DNA from: Streptomyces griseofuscus
GTDB lineage: Bacteria; Actinomycetota; Actinomycetes; Streptomycetales; Streptomycetaceae
Direction of reading: 5' to 3'
Assembly (NCBI RefSeq): GCF_014673495.1
Contig: NZ_CP051006.1
Coordinates: 3,038,001 to 3,102,000 of the forward strand
DNA length: 64,000 nucleotides
Shown: piece after piece, positions 30,568 through 39,216 of the stretch
Numbering within the stretch: position 1 is the first letter of the stretch
How the letters are laid out: each line of letters starts with the position of its first letter
Notes under the pieces: model-generated
The model's database searches: none
What the model was told of the DNA's origin: nothing
The model's input: only the letters and a program-made list of their open reading frames with translations
Translations under genes and position numbers: made by a program

Positions 30568-31893
30568 TCAATGGATCGACAGGTCGATCGAGTTGTCCAC
30601 CGTATCGATCAGCCGCGGCGCGCCGGTACGCGGTACGTCCGGATCGCGCCAGAACTGGTCGAGACGCTCGGCGAGTTGGCCGATCAGCGCCCTCAGCTCG
30701 GTGTGGTCGGCGGCCGATCCGTAGACCGTGCCGATGGCGCCGAGCGTGCCCCGGCGCCAGTCGGTGTGCCAGTCGGCGGGCGGGGAGACGTCGACCAGGT
30801 CGACGCCGGGCAGGTCCCCGAGGTCGTCGAGGAGCGCGGGCGGGCCGGGCCGCAGCGGGCCGGCGGGCGGGACCAGCAGGTACTGGAAGGTCACCCGGTC
30901 CCCGTGCAGCCGGGCGGGGTCCGGATCGGTGACGGGCAGGCCCAGGGCCAGGCGCAGGGCGGCGGCCACCATGTCGTAGCCGGTGCGGCGTTGCACGATC
31001 TCCGCGATGAAGCCGCCGAGCCGCCCGTTGACCTCGATGATCCGCGGGCCCTTCGGGGTGAACTTGATCTCGGTGTGGGTGATGCCGTGGCGGATGCCGA
31101 GGGCCCTTACCGCCGCCTGGGCCAGCCGTTCGACCTCGGCGGCGGTCTCGGCCGGCACCGGGGCCGGCAGGACATGGCCGGTCTCGCGGAACGGCGGGAC
31201 CATCGGCGGCTTTCCGCTGATCGCGGCGGTGCGCGGCTCACCGTCGACGACCAGGGACTCCACGGACACGAAGTCGGCCCAGCCGGGGCCGGTGAGGGCG
31301 GGGTCCCCGGGCAGGAACTCCTCCAGGACGAACTCGCGTTCGCCGTCCGCCGTGAACTCGGCGAGGCGGGCGCGCAGTTCGTCGGCCGAGTCGATCAGGC
31401 AGGTGTCCACGCTGCCGGCGCCGTGCCGCGGTTTGAGGATCGCGGGTGTCCCCAGCTCGGCGAGCGCGGTGGCCGCCTGGTCCGGGTCGCGGACCAGGAC
31501 GCATCCGGTGTGCTGGACGCCGGCGTCCGAAAGGGCCTGCCGCTGGCGGTACTTGTCGGTGAGGGCCGCCGCGGTGGCGCGGGAGTGGAAGCGCAGTCCG
31601 CAGTGCTCGGCGATCGCGGCTGTCAGGCGCAGCCGGTACTCGCTGAAGGTGATGACACCCGCGGGGCCCAGGCTCTCGGCGAGCCGGCAGATCTCCGCCT
31701 CGCCGAGTCCGGTGATGTCGGCGATCTCGGCGTATCTGCCGATCTGCTCCAACTCGACCTGGTACGCCGGGTTCCGGGGCTCGCACAGGAAGATCACCCG
31801 GCACAGTCCGCGGGCCGCCGAGAGGATGCGCCAGGCGGTGGCGGAGCCCCGGTCGTGGACGACCAGGAGAGCGGGGAGCGCGGAGTGTGCCAT
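30568..31893 (-). CDS. ATP-grasp ligase
   Basis: 441 residues. ATP-grasp fold: N-terminal Rossmann-like part (ALLVVHDRGSATAWRIL), then TDKYRQRQALSDAGV, PAILKPRHGAGSVDT (ATP lysine and Gly loop), FVLEEFLPGD and the metal-binding end THTEIKFTPKGPRIIEVNGRLGG. Such enzymes activate a carboxylate as acyl phosphate and join it to an amine or thiol; in natural-product loci they often make amide bonds. 11 bp from the methyltransferase stop, same operon. The substrate is not visible. Confidence 0.88.
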   Translation of the reverse strand: MAHSALPALLVVHDRGSATAWRILSAARGLCRVIFLCEPRNPAYQVELEQIGRYAEIADITGLGEAEICRLAESLGPAGVITFSEYRLRLTAAIAEHCGLRFHSRATAAALTDKYRQRQALSDAGVQHTGCVLVRDPDQAATALAELGTPAILKPRHGAGSVDTCLIDSADELRARLAEFTADGEREFVLEEFLPGDPALTGPGWADFVSVESLVVDGEPRTAAISGKPPMVPPFRETGHVLPAPVPAETAAEVERLAQAAVRALGIRHGITHTEIKFTPKGPRIIEVNGRLGGFIAEIVQRRTGYDMVAAALRLALGLPVTDPDPARLHGDRVTFQYLLVPPAGPLRPGPPALLDDLGDLPGVDLVDVSPPADWHTDWRRGTLGAIGTVYGSAADHTELRALIGQLAERLDQFWRDPDVPRTGAPRLIDTVDNSIDLSIH

Positions 31894-31904
31894 GGGTGCC
31901 TCCG

Positions 31905-32669
31905 TCAGGCCCGGCGGGCGGTGATGTTGAGCCGAACGTAGTCGACGACCGGTTCGGGCAGCCGGGCGGCGACCGCGCGCACGAAGTCCTCGTGGTCGGA
32001 CTCGGGGAGCTTGTCGAGGTGGGAGCCGAGGACCACGGTGGCCAGGTAGCTCCACAGCTGCTCGCCGGGCTCCAGCCGCGCCGGGTCGGGCAGCAGGTTG
32101 ACGTCGATGTCGGTGAACCCGGCGTCCCGCAGCCGCTGGGTGGTCTCCTCGACGCCGCCGAAGTACCAGACCTTGTCCTTGCCCTCGGGCTCGTCCTCGG
32201 ACCTCTTGCCGAGCACCTCGCCGACGGCCGCGTTGATCAGGGCGACATTGCCCTGGCCGCCGCACTCGGCGACGAACTGGCCGCCGGGCCGCAGATGCCC
32301 GGCCAGGTTGGCGAACAGCGCCGCGTGGTCGGTGATCCAGTGGAAGGTGGCCACGCTGGTGATCGCGTCGACCTGGCCGGAGATCGGCAGCGGCTTGGTC
32401 AGATCGGCCTGGACGATCTCCAGCCGGTCCAGCCGGTCGGCCAGCTTGGTGCGCAGCTGGTCGAGCATCCGGCTGGAGCCGTCCACGCCGATCACCCGGC
32501 CGTCGGGGACCAGGTCGAGCAGCGCGGCCGTGTCCCGGCCGGTGCCGCAGCCGGCGTCCAGGACGGTCTCGCCGCCCTTGAGGTTCAGCCTGCCGAGGGT
32601 GCGCTTGCCCCACTGCTGGTGCGGCAGGGGCAGCGAGTCGTACGTCTTGGCGTCCCATTCACGGGGCAC
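31905..32669 (-). CDS. Class I SAM-dependent methyltransferase
   Basis: 254 residues from GTG 32669 (AAGGAA upstream). Rossmann methyltransferase: motif I TVLDAGCGTGRDTAALLDL, motif II RVIGVDGSSRM, motif IV AITSVATFHWITDH and LRPGGQFVAECGG, close to UbiE/trans-aconitate-methyltransferase types. The start overlaps the end of the OsmC-like gene by 11 bp, so coupled translation is likely. With a radical SAM enzyme two genes upstream it recalls the HemN-like/methyltransferase pairs of cyclopropanating pathways; this is a hypothesis. Confidence 0.9.
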   Translation of the reverse strand: MPREWDAKTYDSLPLPHQQWGKRTLGRLNLKGGETVLDAGCGTGRDTAALLDLVPDGRVIGVDGSSRMLDQLRTKLADRLDRLEIVQADLTKPLPISGQVDAITSVATFHWITDHAALFANLAGHLRPGGQFVAECGGQGNVALINAAVGEVLGKRSEDEPEGKDKVWYFGGVEETTQRLRDAGFTDIDVNLLPDPARLEPGEQLWSYLATVVLGSHLDKLPESDHEDFVRAVAARLPEPVVDYVRLNITARRA

Positions 32670-33711
32670 GGTGCGGTTCCTTCGTGTCGGTGGTGCGGTC
32701 GTTCTCGGGGTGCGGTACGGGGACCGGGGTGCCGTCGAGGACCAGCCGGACCTCGATCGGGTGCGGGTCCCTGACCAGCCGCAGGGCGTCGCCCTCGGCG
32801 AACCAGCGGCGTACGGCGTCCGGTGCGGCCTCGTCGGCCCGGGTCGGGTCGGCGGGCAGCAGCTGGACGAGGATGTTGCGCAGGCCGACGGGCGCGTCCT
32901 GCGTGGAGTAGGGGCCGCGCAGATCGATCCGGCCGGAGGCGTGCACGGAGGCGGCCGGTTCGCCGGGCGCGGCGGCGCGCGGGTCGGCGAAGCCCAGGGC
33001 CTCGGCGGCCAGCGCGGCCAGGAAGTACTCCTGGGCGCTGGGCGCGAGGTCGGCGCCGAACAGCTGCTTGGGCTGGTCGGACTCGGCGTGCACGCCGTCG
33101 GCCTCGGCGAGGACATGGGTGCCGATCTCCCACATCACCCGGGCCGTGCGTCGTCGGACGGCGGTGCGGTCCGCGCTGTCGTGGTCGGCGGGCGGGCTGG
33201 CGAGGTGCACGTCCTGGGCGGTCTGCACCACGGCCTTGATGTCGTTGGGCTCCTCCAGGGTGCGATGGGCGGTGCCCCGGGCGCGGGCCGCGGCCACCGC
33301 CCGCCGGGCCTGCTCGGCCGGGACCTCGCCGTCGAGCCGTATCTCGTACGAGAGCCTGCCGGTGCCGTCCGCCGTGAACTCGGCGCACGGCAGCACCTCC
33401 AGGAGCGCAGGTGCGCAGCCCGCGGCGGACAGCTCGGTGACGACGCTGTCCGCGACGGACGCGCCGAGCGCCACCAGCAGCGAGCCGACCGGGTCGAGGC
33501 AGTCGGCGGCGCCGGGCCCGAACCGCTGGTCGATGCCGAAGGCGCGGGCCACCCGGGTGGAGCCGAGCCGCATCGGTTCGGTGCGCACCCGGCAGCGGTC
33601 GGCCGCCGCCGGCTGGGCCGCCACGCCGATGCTCAGCTGGGCCTCCCAGGAGTCCTCCCCGATCTGCTCGGCGAGGGATTCCCGGGCGCGCAGGTCGACG
33701 CCGTTCAGCAT
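32659..33711 (-). CDS. Protein with two probable OsmC-like domains (unknown function)
   Basis: 350 residues. Two halves share the OsmC layout of a beta-rich start, a GP-type loop and a long central helix: first GIDQRFGPGAADCLDPVGSLLVALGASVADSV (residues about 59-90), then DLAPSAQEYFLAALAAEALG (about 224-243). A catalytic Cys pair typical of peroxidase-type OsmC is not obvious; only the first half has a Cys in the helix entry (ADCLDP). OsmC-fold proteins reduce peroxides or, in YhfA-like branches, have unknown roles. Assignment is by eye and tentative. It overlaps both neighbours. Confidence 0.5.
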   Translation of the reverse strand: MLNGVDLRARESLAEQIGEDSWEAQLSIGVAAQPAAADRCRVRTEPMRLGSTRVARAFGIDQRFGPGAADCLDPVGSLLVALGASVADSVVTELSAAGCAPALLEVLPCAEFTADGTGRLSYEIRLDGEVPAEQARRAVAAARARGTAHRTLEEPNDIKAVVQTAQDVHLASPPADHDSADRTAVRRRTARVMWEIGTHVLAEADGVHAESDQPKQLFGADLAPSAQEYFLAALAAEALGFADPRAAAPGEPAASVHASGRIDLRGPYSTQDAPVGLRNILVQLLPADPTRADEAAPDAVRRWFAEGDALRLVRDPHPIEVRLVLDGTPVPVPHPENDRTTDTKEPHRAP

Positions 33712-34766
33712 CGCTCGTCACCTCCGTTGCGCTGTGCGAGGGCGGTGTCCAGGGCCCGCCGCAGCCGGCCGGACAGGGCGTCGGCGCCGGTGACGCCCAC
33801 CGCCAGGCGGACCAGTTGGCGGGTGATGCCCAGCTCCCGGCGGACCCGTTCGCTGAGGTGGGCGTGGCTGGTGCGGGCGGGCAGCCGGGCGGTGCTGCCG
33901 AGGGGGGTGTGGCCGTCGTCGCAGGCGGCCAGGACGCCGGTGAGGTCGTGGATCTCCGGTACGACCTCGAAGGCCAGCAGCCCGCCGAAGCCCCGGTGGG
34001 TCTCCAGTGCCCAGGGTGCCTCGTCGAACGACGGCCGGTGTACGGCCCGTACGGCGGGGTGGGCGCGCAGCATCGAGGCCACCCGCTCGGCGCCGTCCCG
34101 CTGCGCGGTCAGTCTCAACTGGAGGGTGGACAGCGAGCGTTCGAGCAGATGGGCGGACCAGTCGGGCACCTCGCCGCCGAGCCGGGCGCACTGCTCGGCG
34201 ATCCTCGGCAGGTACCGGTCCAGGCCGGTGACGAGGGCGGCGCCGACATCGCCCCAGCCGTCGAGGTAGAGCGCCGTGTCCTCGATGACGATCACGGCGC
34301 CGGTCTCCAGGGGCCGCAGTTCGGCCGGGGACAGCGCGGTGTTGTCCACGACCAGCAGCAGGTCGTTCATCTGGGCGTGGATGGCGAGTTCGTTGAGCGG
34401 GGCCGGGCGCATCAGCGGGTCGCTGAGGGACTGCGTGTAGACGACCTGGGTCTCGGGCCGTACGGCGGTCAGGACGGCGTCCGCGTCGGTGCTGTCGACG
34501 AAGGTCACCGTGCGGCCGAGACCCGCGAGTTCCTGGGTCAGGACGCCGCGCAGCGGGTCGGCGGTCTGGTCGGAGGCGATGATGTGGCCGCCCGGGTTGG
34601 TGAGCGCGCGCAGCGTGGCCGTGGTGGCCGCGACGACACCGGGCACCAGCAGCGCCGTGTCGGCGCCGTGCAGGGCGGCGAAGGCGTCCTCGACGCGGCG
34701 GGCCGGCGCGTGGGCCGGGGCCGGGGACGCCGTCGCGGCGCCGGTCGTGGGTGTGGAAGCGCGCAT
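33705..34766 (-). CDS. Cystathionine synthase/lyase-fold protein lacking the PLP lysine
   Basis: 353 residues from ATG 34766, 2 bp after the radical SAM stop. Cys/Met-metabolism PLP fold: a VEDAFAALHGADTALLVPGV start, then VVYTQSLSDPLMRP and VVDNTALSPAELRPLETGA. The canonical SATKY-x-x-GHSD segment reads DTALYLDGWGD, so Schiff-base Lys becomes Leu166 and the His becomes Trp171, while Asp141 of VDNT is kept. It is truncated at the N-terminus relative to the usual roughly 390 residues. With no lysine or His substitute it is unlikely to act as a normal PLP lyase. Confidence 0.82.
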   Translation of the reverse strand: MRASTPTTGAATASPAPAHAPARRVEDAFAALHGADTALLVPGVVAATTATLRALTNPGGHIIASDQTADPLRGVLTQELAGLGRTVTFVDSTDADAVLTAVRPETQVVYTQSLSDPLMRPAPLNELAIHAQMNDLLLVVDNTALSPAELRPLETGAVIVIEDTALYLDGWGDVGAALVTGLDRYLPRIAEQCARLGGEVPDWSAHLLERSLSTLQLRLTAQRDGAERVASMLRAHPAVRAVHRPSFDEAPWALETHRGFGGLLAFEVVPEIHDLTGVLAACDDGHTPLGSTARLPARTSHAHLSERVRRELGITRQLVRLAVGVTGADALSGRLRRALDTALAQRNGGDERC

Positions 34767-34768
34767 GG

Positions 34769-36235
34769 TCACCGCCGGCACACGGGCGCGTCGGACAGGC
34801 CGATGCGCTGGTGGAAGTAGTGGAAGATGATCTCCTCGTGCAGCGCCTCGCCGTCCAGGGTCGGCTTGAGGGCGGTGCCGTCGTTGACCTTCTCGACCAG
34901 TCCGCGCTCGATCAGCTCGGTGAAGGCGGAGGCGAACGGCTCCATCTCCAGCAGGTCGGCGCCGAAGCGCTCCTGGTAGCGGGCGAGGTCGATCGGCTGG
35001 TTGGCCTTGAAGTTGAAGCCGAGCGCGGTGCCGATGGCCTTGTGGCCGCTGAGCCGGCGGCCGAAGTTGAGGGGCAGGCCCTCGTTGTTCTGCATGAACG
35101 ACACGTACTTGCTGATGTCGGTGATGTTGTGCGTCTGGAGGAACTCCTCCTGGTCGCCGGTGAGCCAGCCATAGGCCCCGGGACCGTACGCGATCATCGT
35201 GTTGTAGTGCTCCCACTTGTTCTTCGAGGTCTGCGGGATGTTGCCGCCCTCGTAGGTGCCGGGCCGGCTCCACCAGCCGCAGGGGCTCGGGTAGTAGCCC
35301 TGCTCCAGCAGGACCTCGACGGCCTCCTGGCGCATCGCGTACGTCGAGTCCAGCTCGGGGAAGCGGCCCTCGCGGATGAGGCGTTCGCGCACCGCGGGGT
35401 TGTTCCAGACCGCGCGGTTGCCGATGCCCATCTCCTCGCGGTCGGCGTTGCGCAGCCGGTAGATGGTGATGGTGGGGACGCCGAGACCGGTGAGGATCTC
35501 CATGTCGCGGCGCACCGACTCCGGGGTCTGGTACGGCAGTCCGAACATCATGTCGACGTTGAAGGGGCAGCCGGTCGCGAGCAGGTTCTTGATGGCCTCG
35601 ATCGACTGGGCCGTGGAATGGCGGCGCTTGGTGAAGTCGTTCACCTCGTCCTGCAACGACTGCACACCGAGGCTGAACCGGTTGAAGCCCAGCTCCCGCG
35701 CGGTCTCCAGGTGGTGCTGCTGGAAGTTCTCCGGGTTGCCCTCGATGTTGAACTCGATCTCGTCCGAGAGGTCGTAGTTCTCCCGGACGTGCTCGACCAG
35801 CGGCCGGATGTACTCGGGGCTGTTGAGCAGCAGGGCCGCGGTGCCGCCGCCGATGTAGAAGGACTCGATGCGGGCCCGGGGTATCCAGTCGTAGCGGTCC
35901 AGGTAGCGGCGCGACTCCTCGATGAGGAGGTCGGACCACAGGCGCAGGGCGCCGTCCTCCTTGCCGCGTGGCACCAGTCGCTTGACGTAGTTGCAGAAGT
36001 GACAGATGTAGTTGCACAGCGGGAGGTGGAAGTACAGGTGGGCGGGGTGTCCGGCGCCCGGGAACCGGCCGTACTCGGCGGCGAGTTCGTCGGCGCCGAG
36101 CCGGTCGCCCTCGTTCGAGGTGACGTTGATGTTGTACTCGTCGCGGGGGATCTGGAGCTGGGGGTTGCGGTCGAGGAGGCGGCCGAGGTTGAGCTCCAGA
36201 TCGACCGGGGTGCCGTCGGTGGTGGTGACAGACAT
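34769..36235 (-). CDS. Radical SAM enzyme, HemN/HemW-like
   Basis: 488 residues. The 4Fe-4S site is CxxxCxxC at Cys74, Cys78 and Cys81 (LPLCNYICHFCNY); GGG loop FYIGGGTAA; HemN-like IEFNIEGNPENF, FNRFSLGVQSLQDEVNDFTKRRH and a DMMFGLPYQTPES strand. The C-terminal HemN-type winged-helix region is present (LSGHKAIGTALGF, LIERGLVEK). HemN-like members of biosynthetic clusters methylate or cyclopropanate unactivated carbons (as in CC-1065, jawsamycin, thiopeptides), so such chemistry is plausible; heme synthesis is unlikely in this context. Confidence 0.9.
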   Translation of the reverse strand: MSVTTTDGTPVDLELNLGRLLDRNPQLQIPRDEYNINVTSNEGDRLGADELAAEYGRFPGAGHPAHLYFHLPLCNYICHFCNYVKRLVPRGKEDGALRLWSDLLIEESRRYLDRYDWIPRARIESFYIGGGTAALLLNSPEYIRPLVEHVRENYDLSDEIEFNIEGNPENFQQHHLETARELGFNRFSLGVQSLQDEVNDFTKRRHSTAQSIEAIKNLLATGCPFNVDMMFGLPYQTPESVRRDMEILTGLGVPTITIYRLRNADREEMGIGNRAVWNNPAVRERLIREGRFPELDSTYAMRQEAVEVLLEQGYYPSPCGWWSRPGTYEGGNIPQTSKNKWEHYNTMIAYGPGAYGWLTGDQEEFLQTHNITDISKYVSFMQNNEGLPLNFGRRLSGHKAIGTALGFNFKANQPIDLARYQERFGADLLEMEPFASAFTELIERGLVEKVNDGTALKPTLDGEALHEEIIFHYFHQRIGLSDAPVCRR

Positions 36236-36332
36236 GGGACTCCTTGGCTGTTGGGGGCCCGGGTGGCTTGTGGCCGCGCCGGGCGGTGCGAAGTGGCGCG
36301 AGGAGCGTGCTGTTCGTCAGGGTGCGTGGTGC

Positions 36333-36827
36333 TCAGGGCGCGTAGTACCGGGACATCGCCTCGTGCAGCCAGTCCGGTTCGCGGACCGTGTCCGGCCGCG
36401 GCGCGAAGAGCCTCTGGTACGGCTTGACGTCGAGGACCGGCGTGCCGTCCAGCGCGTCCAGCGCCCGGACGTGCAGGGTCAGGCCGTCGACCCGGACCAG
36501 TTCGCAGCGCGAGACGCCGAGCCGGTTGGGGCGTTCCTTCAGGCGCTGGGCGAGGATGCCGAGGCGGGGCAGGTCCGTGCGGTCCCGGGGGTGGCAGTCG
36601 CCGGTGACGGCCGCCGTCTCGGGGATCAGATGGAAGTGGAAGACGATCTCCAGGTGCGAGAACCGCTCCAGGCCGGTCACGGCCTCGGGCCGCAGCCGTT
36701 CCGGGTCCAGTTCGATGACGGAGGTGACCTCGCCCCAGTGGTCGTGCTCGGGCACGCTGCGGGGCGAGCGGACGACACCGATGGGCCGGAGGAGGTACGC
36801 GGGCGGGGTGCCGTTCGGTTCCTGCAC
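36333..36827 (-). CDS. TrmO-like SAM-dependent methyltransferase (copy 2)
   Basis: 164 residues from GTG 36827 (AGAGGAG 5 bases upstream). Same family as the protein at 30037: FSHLEIVFHFHLIPE, DCHPRDR, RPNRLGVSRCELVRV, LDALDGTPVLDVKPYQ. About half the residues differ, so the two are old paralogues rather than a fresh duplication. It lies 26 bp after the PCP-thioesterase and 97 bp before the radical SAM gene. Confidence 0.85.
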   Translation of the reverse strand: MQEPNGTPPAYLLRPIGVVRSPRSVPEHDHWGEVTSVIELDPERLRPEAVTGLERFSHLEIVFHFHLIPETAAVTGDCHPRDRTDLPRLGILAQRLKERPNRLGVSRCELVRVDGLTLHVRALDALDGTPVLDVKPYQRLFAPRPDTVREPDWLHEAMSRYYAP

Positions 36828-36853
36828 GAGTGCTCCTCTGCGGGTCGCGGTGG

Positions 36854-37930
36854 TCAGGAGGCGACGGCGGGCGCGGCCGCCAGGTCGAGCTGTTCGCGCA
36901 GCCGGCGGCCCAGGACCTCGACCTGGCCGGGCTCGACCATCGTGAAGTGGTCGCCGGGGACGTCGACGACGACGGCGCGTTCGGCGACCTCGCTCCAGCC
37001 CAGGTCCTCGGGGAGCGTCCCGCCCTCCATCGAGCGGTCGGTGACCCGGAAGACGGTGACCGGGCCGTCGTACGGCTTGATCTCGTAGGCGGCCAGGGCG
37101 TCCAGGTTGAACTGGTACATGTCGATCATGCGGCGCAGCCGGTCGGCGTCGAAGTCGGCGGGCATGGTGCCGGCCTCGACGGCCCGTTCCACCAGGGTCC
37201 TCGCCCGGGCGTCCGGGTCCAGTCCGCGCAGCCAGTCGATGTCCAGCTCCAGCTTGAGCCCGCGCCACAGCAGGGCGCGCAGCGCGAAGTCCGGGTCGGC
37301 GCTGGGCTCGACGGTGATCCGGGTGTCGAGCAGGCCGACGAGTCCGACGCGCTCGCCGCGTTCCTTGAGGCGGCGGGCGGTCTCGTAGGCGAGCAGTCCG
37401 CCCATCGAGTAGCCCATCAGGTTCCACTCGGCGCCCTCGGGGTGGACGGTGCGCAGCTGCTCGATGAAGTGCTCGGAGATCTCCTCGATGGAGGTCAGGG
37501 GCTCCTCACCGGGCAGCAGCCCCAGCGACTGGACGGCCCAGAAGGGCTGGTCGAGGCCCATGGCGCGGGCGATGGGCGGGTAGAGCAGCACGGTTCCGGA
37601 CACCGGCGGCAGGGCGTACACCGGGCTGCGGCCCGTGCCCTGCTGGATGCGGACCAGCTGGCCCTGCCGGTCGGCGGTGCCCCGGCGGACGATCTCCGCG
37701 AGCTCGGCGACGGTGGCCGCGGCGAGCAGGTCGGCGGCGGTCAGGTCGACCTGGAAGAGCCTGCGCACCTCGACGGTCAGCTTGATGGCGAGCAGCGAGT
37801 GGCCGCCGAGCGAGAAGAAGTCGTCATGGATGCCGACGTCGTCGCGGCCCAGCAACCGGCGCCAGACGTCCGCCAGTTGGAGTTCCACTCCGTCGCGCCC
37901 GGGGTCCGTGGTCGGGTTGGGGTGAGTCAT
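36854..37930 (-). CDS. PCP-thioesterase didomain protein
   Basis: 358 residues from ATG 37930. Residues about 14-85 are a carrier domain with the phosphopantetheine serine Ser45 in DDFFSLGGHSLLAIKL. Residues about 105-350 are a type I thioesterase: GTVLLYPPIARAMG, nucleophile Ser175 in LMGYSMGGLL, and His in VPGDHFTMVEP. Such a didomain would carry the substrate loaded by the separate adenylation protein and release it. No condensation domain is encoded nearby, so chain extension, if any, uses another enzyme (the ATP-grasp ligase is a candidate). Confidence 0.92.
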   Translation of the reverse strand: MTHPNPTTDPGRDGVELQLADVWRRLLGRDDVGIHDDFFSLGGHSLLAIKLTVEVRRLFQVDLTAADLLAAATVAELAEIVRRGTADRQGQLVRIQQGTGRSPVYALPPVSGTVLLYPPIARAMGLDQPFWAVQSLGLLPGEEPLTSIEEISEHFIEQLRTVHPEGAEWNLMGYSMGGLLAYETARRLKERGERVGLVGLLDTRITVEPSADPDFALRALLWRGLKLELDIDWLRGLDPDARARTLVERAVEAGTMPADFDADRLRRMIDMYQFNLDALAAYEIKPYDGPVTVFRVTDRSMEGGTLPEDLGWSEVAERAVVVDVPGDHFTMVEPGQVEVLGRRLREQLDLAAAPAVAS

Positions 37931-37977
37931 CGTCTCCCTCGTCCGGTGTGTCGTAGGGGATGTGATGCGGGGGCCGG

Positions 37978-39216
37978 TCAGGCGGCGGTGACCGTCGCGG
38001 GGGCGGCTTGCGCGGAAGCGGCCCTGCGGCGCTCGGCCCAGCGCACGGCCGGTGCCATCGCCAGTCCGCCGACCAGGAACACCGCGCCCAGGGTCAGCCA
38101 GCCGGGGGTGCCCCAGTCGATGAGGAGCAGGGTCAGGGAGACCGGCCCGAACATCTGCACCGCCGCGATGCCGGTGTTGAACAGGCCCTGGTACTGGCCC
38201 TGTTTGGTGGGCGGGGCGAGTTCGTAGCCGATCACCCAGGAGCCGGCCGACTGGACCATCTCGCCGTACACATGCAGGGCCGCGGCCACCACCAGGGTCA
38301 CGGTCGCCGCCCAGGGGCCGCGGCCCGAGGAGAGCGCGAAGGCCGCGCAGCAGCCGAGCAGGGCCACTCCGGCGACGCGGAAGGCGCGGACGGCGGAGCG
38401 CAGTTCGTCGATCTTCTTGGTCACGGGGACCTGGAGCCCCACGCAGGCGAGGGTGTTCAGGAGCAGGAGTACGGCGGTGAGCGCGTGCGGGGCGCCGGTG
38501 TGCAGCGCGATCCACAGCGGCAGGATCACTTCGAGGATCGGGATGTGCAGCTGCATCACCATGTTGAGCACGGCGAGCAGCGCGTACGGGGTGTCGCGCA
38601 GTACCGCGAGCCGCGGTTCGCCCGGCGGGCGCTGCGGGGCGGGCGGTACGGCGGGCAGCCGCAGGAACACCAGGCCGCAGACCACGAAGCTCAGCGCGTT
38701 GAGCAGGAAGGTGAGCCGGTACGCGGTTCCGGTGTCCCACAGCAGGGCGAGACCGCCGAGCGCGGCGCCGGCCGAGACGCCCACATTGGTGACGACGCGG
38801 ATCTTGGCGCGGACCCGGACCAGGTTCTCGCCCTCCAGCACGGCCGGGATCAGCGCCTGGCGGGCCGCGTAGGCGCCGCGGTCGAACAGCGCGTACAGGA
38901 AGGCGAACACGATGAACAGCGGGTACGCGTCGGTCAGCAGATAGGCGCCGGTGGCGAGGCCCGCGAGGACGAGGAGGGCCGCCGCGGTGCCGCGCGGGCC
39001 CCGGCGGTCGGCGAGGTGTCCGAAGGGGACGCCCGCGAACAGTCCGGCGATACCGGCGATGCTCAGGCCCAGACCGAGCTGGGCCGGGGTGAATCCCGCG
39101 ATCCGGGTGAAATAGAGAGCGGAACAGGTGACGAAGACGCCGTTTCCGAGGGAATTGGCGAGTGTGCCCAGTACGAGGGTGCGGGCGGGGCCTTCCTCGA
39201 CAAGACGGGATTTCAT
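37978..39216 (-). CDS. MFS transporter (probable product exporter)
   Basis: 412 residues with about 12 hydrophobic helices. MFS motif A-type loop: GVPFGHLADRRGPRGTAA between helices 2 and 3, and a repeated glycine-rich GLGLSIAGIAGLFAG. It starts inside the end of the alpha/beta hydrolase gene (4-bp ATGA overlap), so both are co-translated. Export or self-resistance for the pathway product is inferred from location. Confidence 0.88.
   Translation of the reverse strand: MKSRLVEEGPARTLVLGTLANSLGNGVFVTCSALYFTRIAGFTPAQLGLGLSIAGIAGLFAGVPFGHLADRRGPRGTAAALLVLAGLATGAYLLTDAYPLFIVFAFLYALFDRGAYAARQALIPAVLEGENLVRVRAKIRVVTNVGVSAGAALGGLALLWDTGTAYRLTFLLNALSFVVCGLVFLRLPAVPPAPQRPPGEPRLAVLRDTPYALLAVLNMVMQLHIPILEVILPLWIALHTGAPHALTAVLLLLNTLACVGLQVPVTKKIDELRSAVRAFRVAGVALLGCCAAFALSSGRGPWAATVTLVVAAALHVYGEMVQSAGSWVIGYELAPPTKQGQYQGLFNTGIAAVQMFGPVSLTLLLIDWGTPGWLTLGAVFLVGGLAMAPAVRWAERRRAASAQAAPATVTAA

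Noticed and set aside
34769..36235. Coproporphyrinogen dehydrogenase (HemN) for heme synthesis
   Set aside because: The context is a biosynthetic operon with no heme genes; only the family call is kept.
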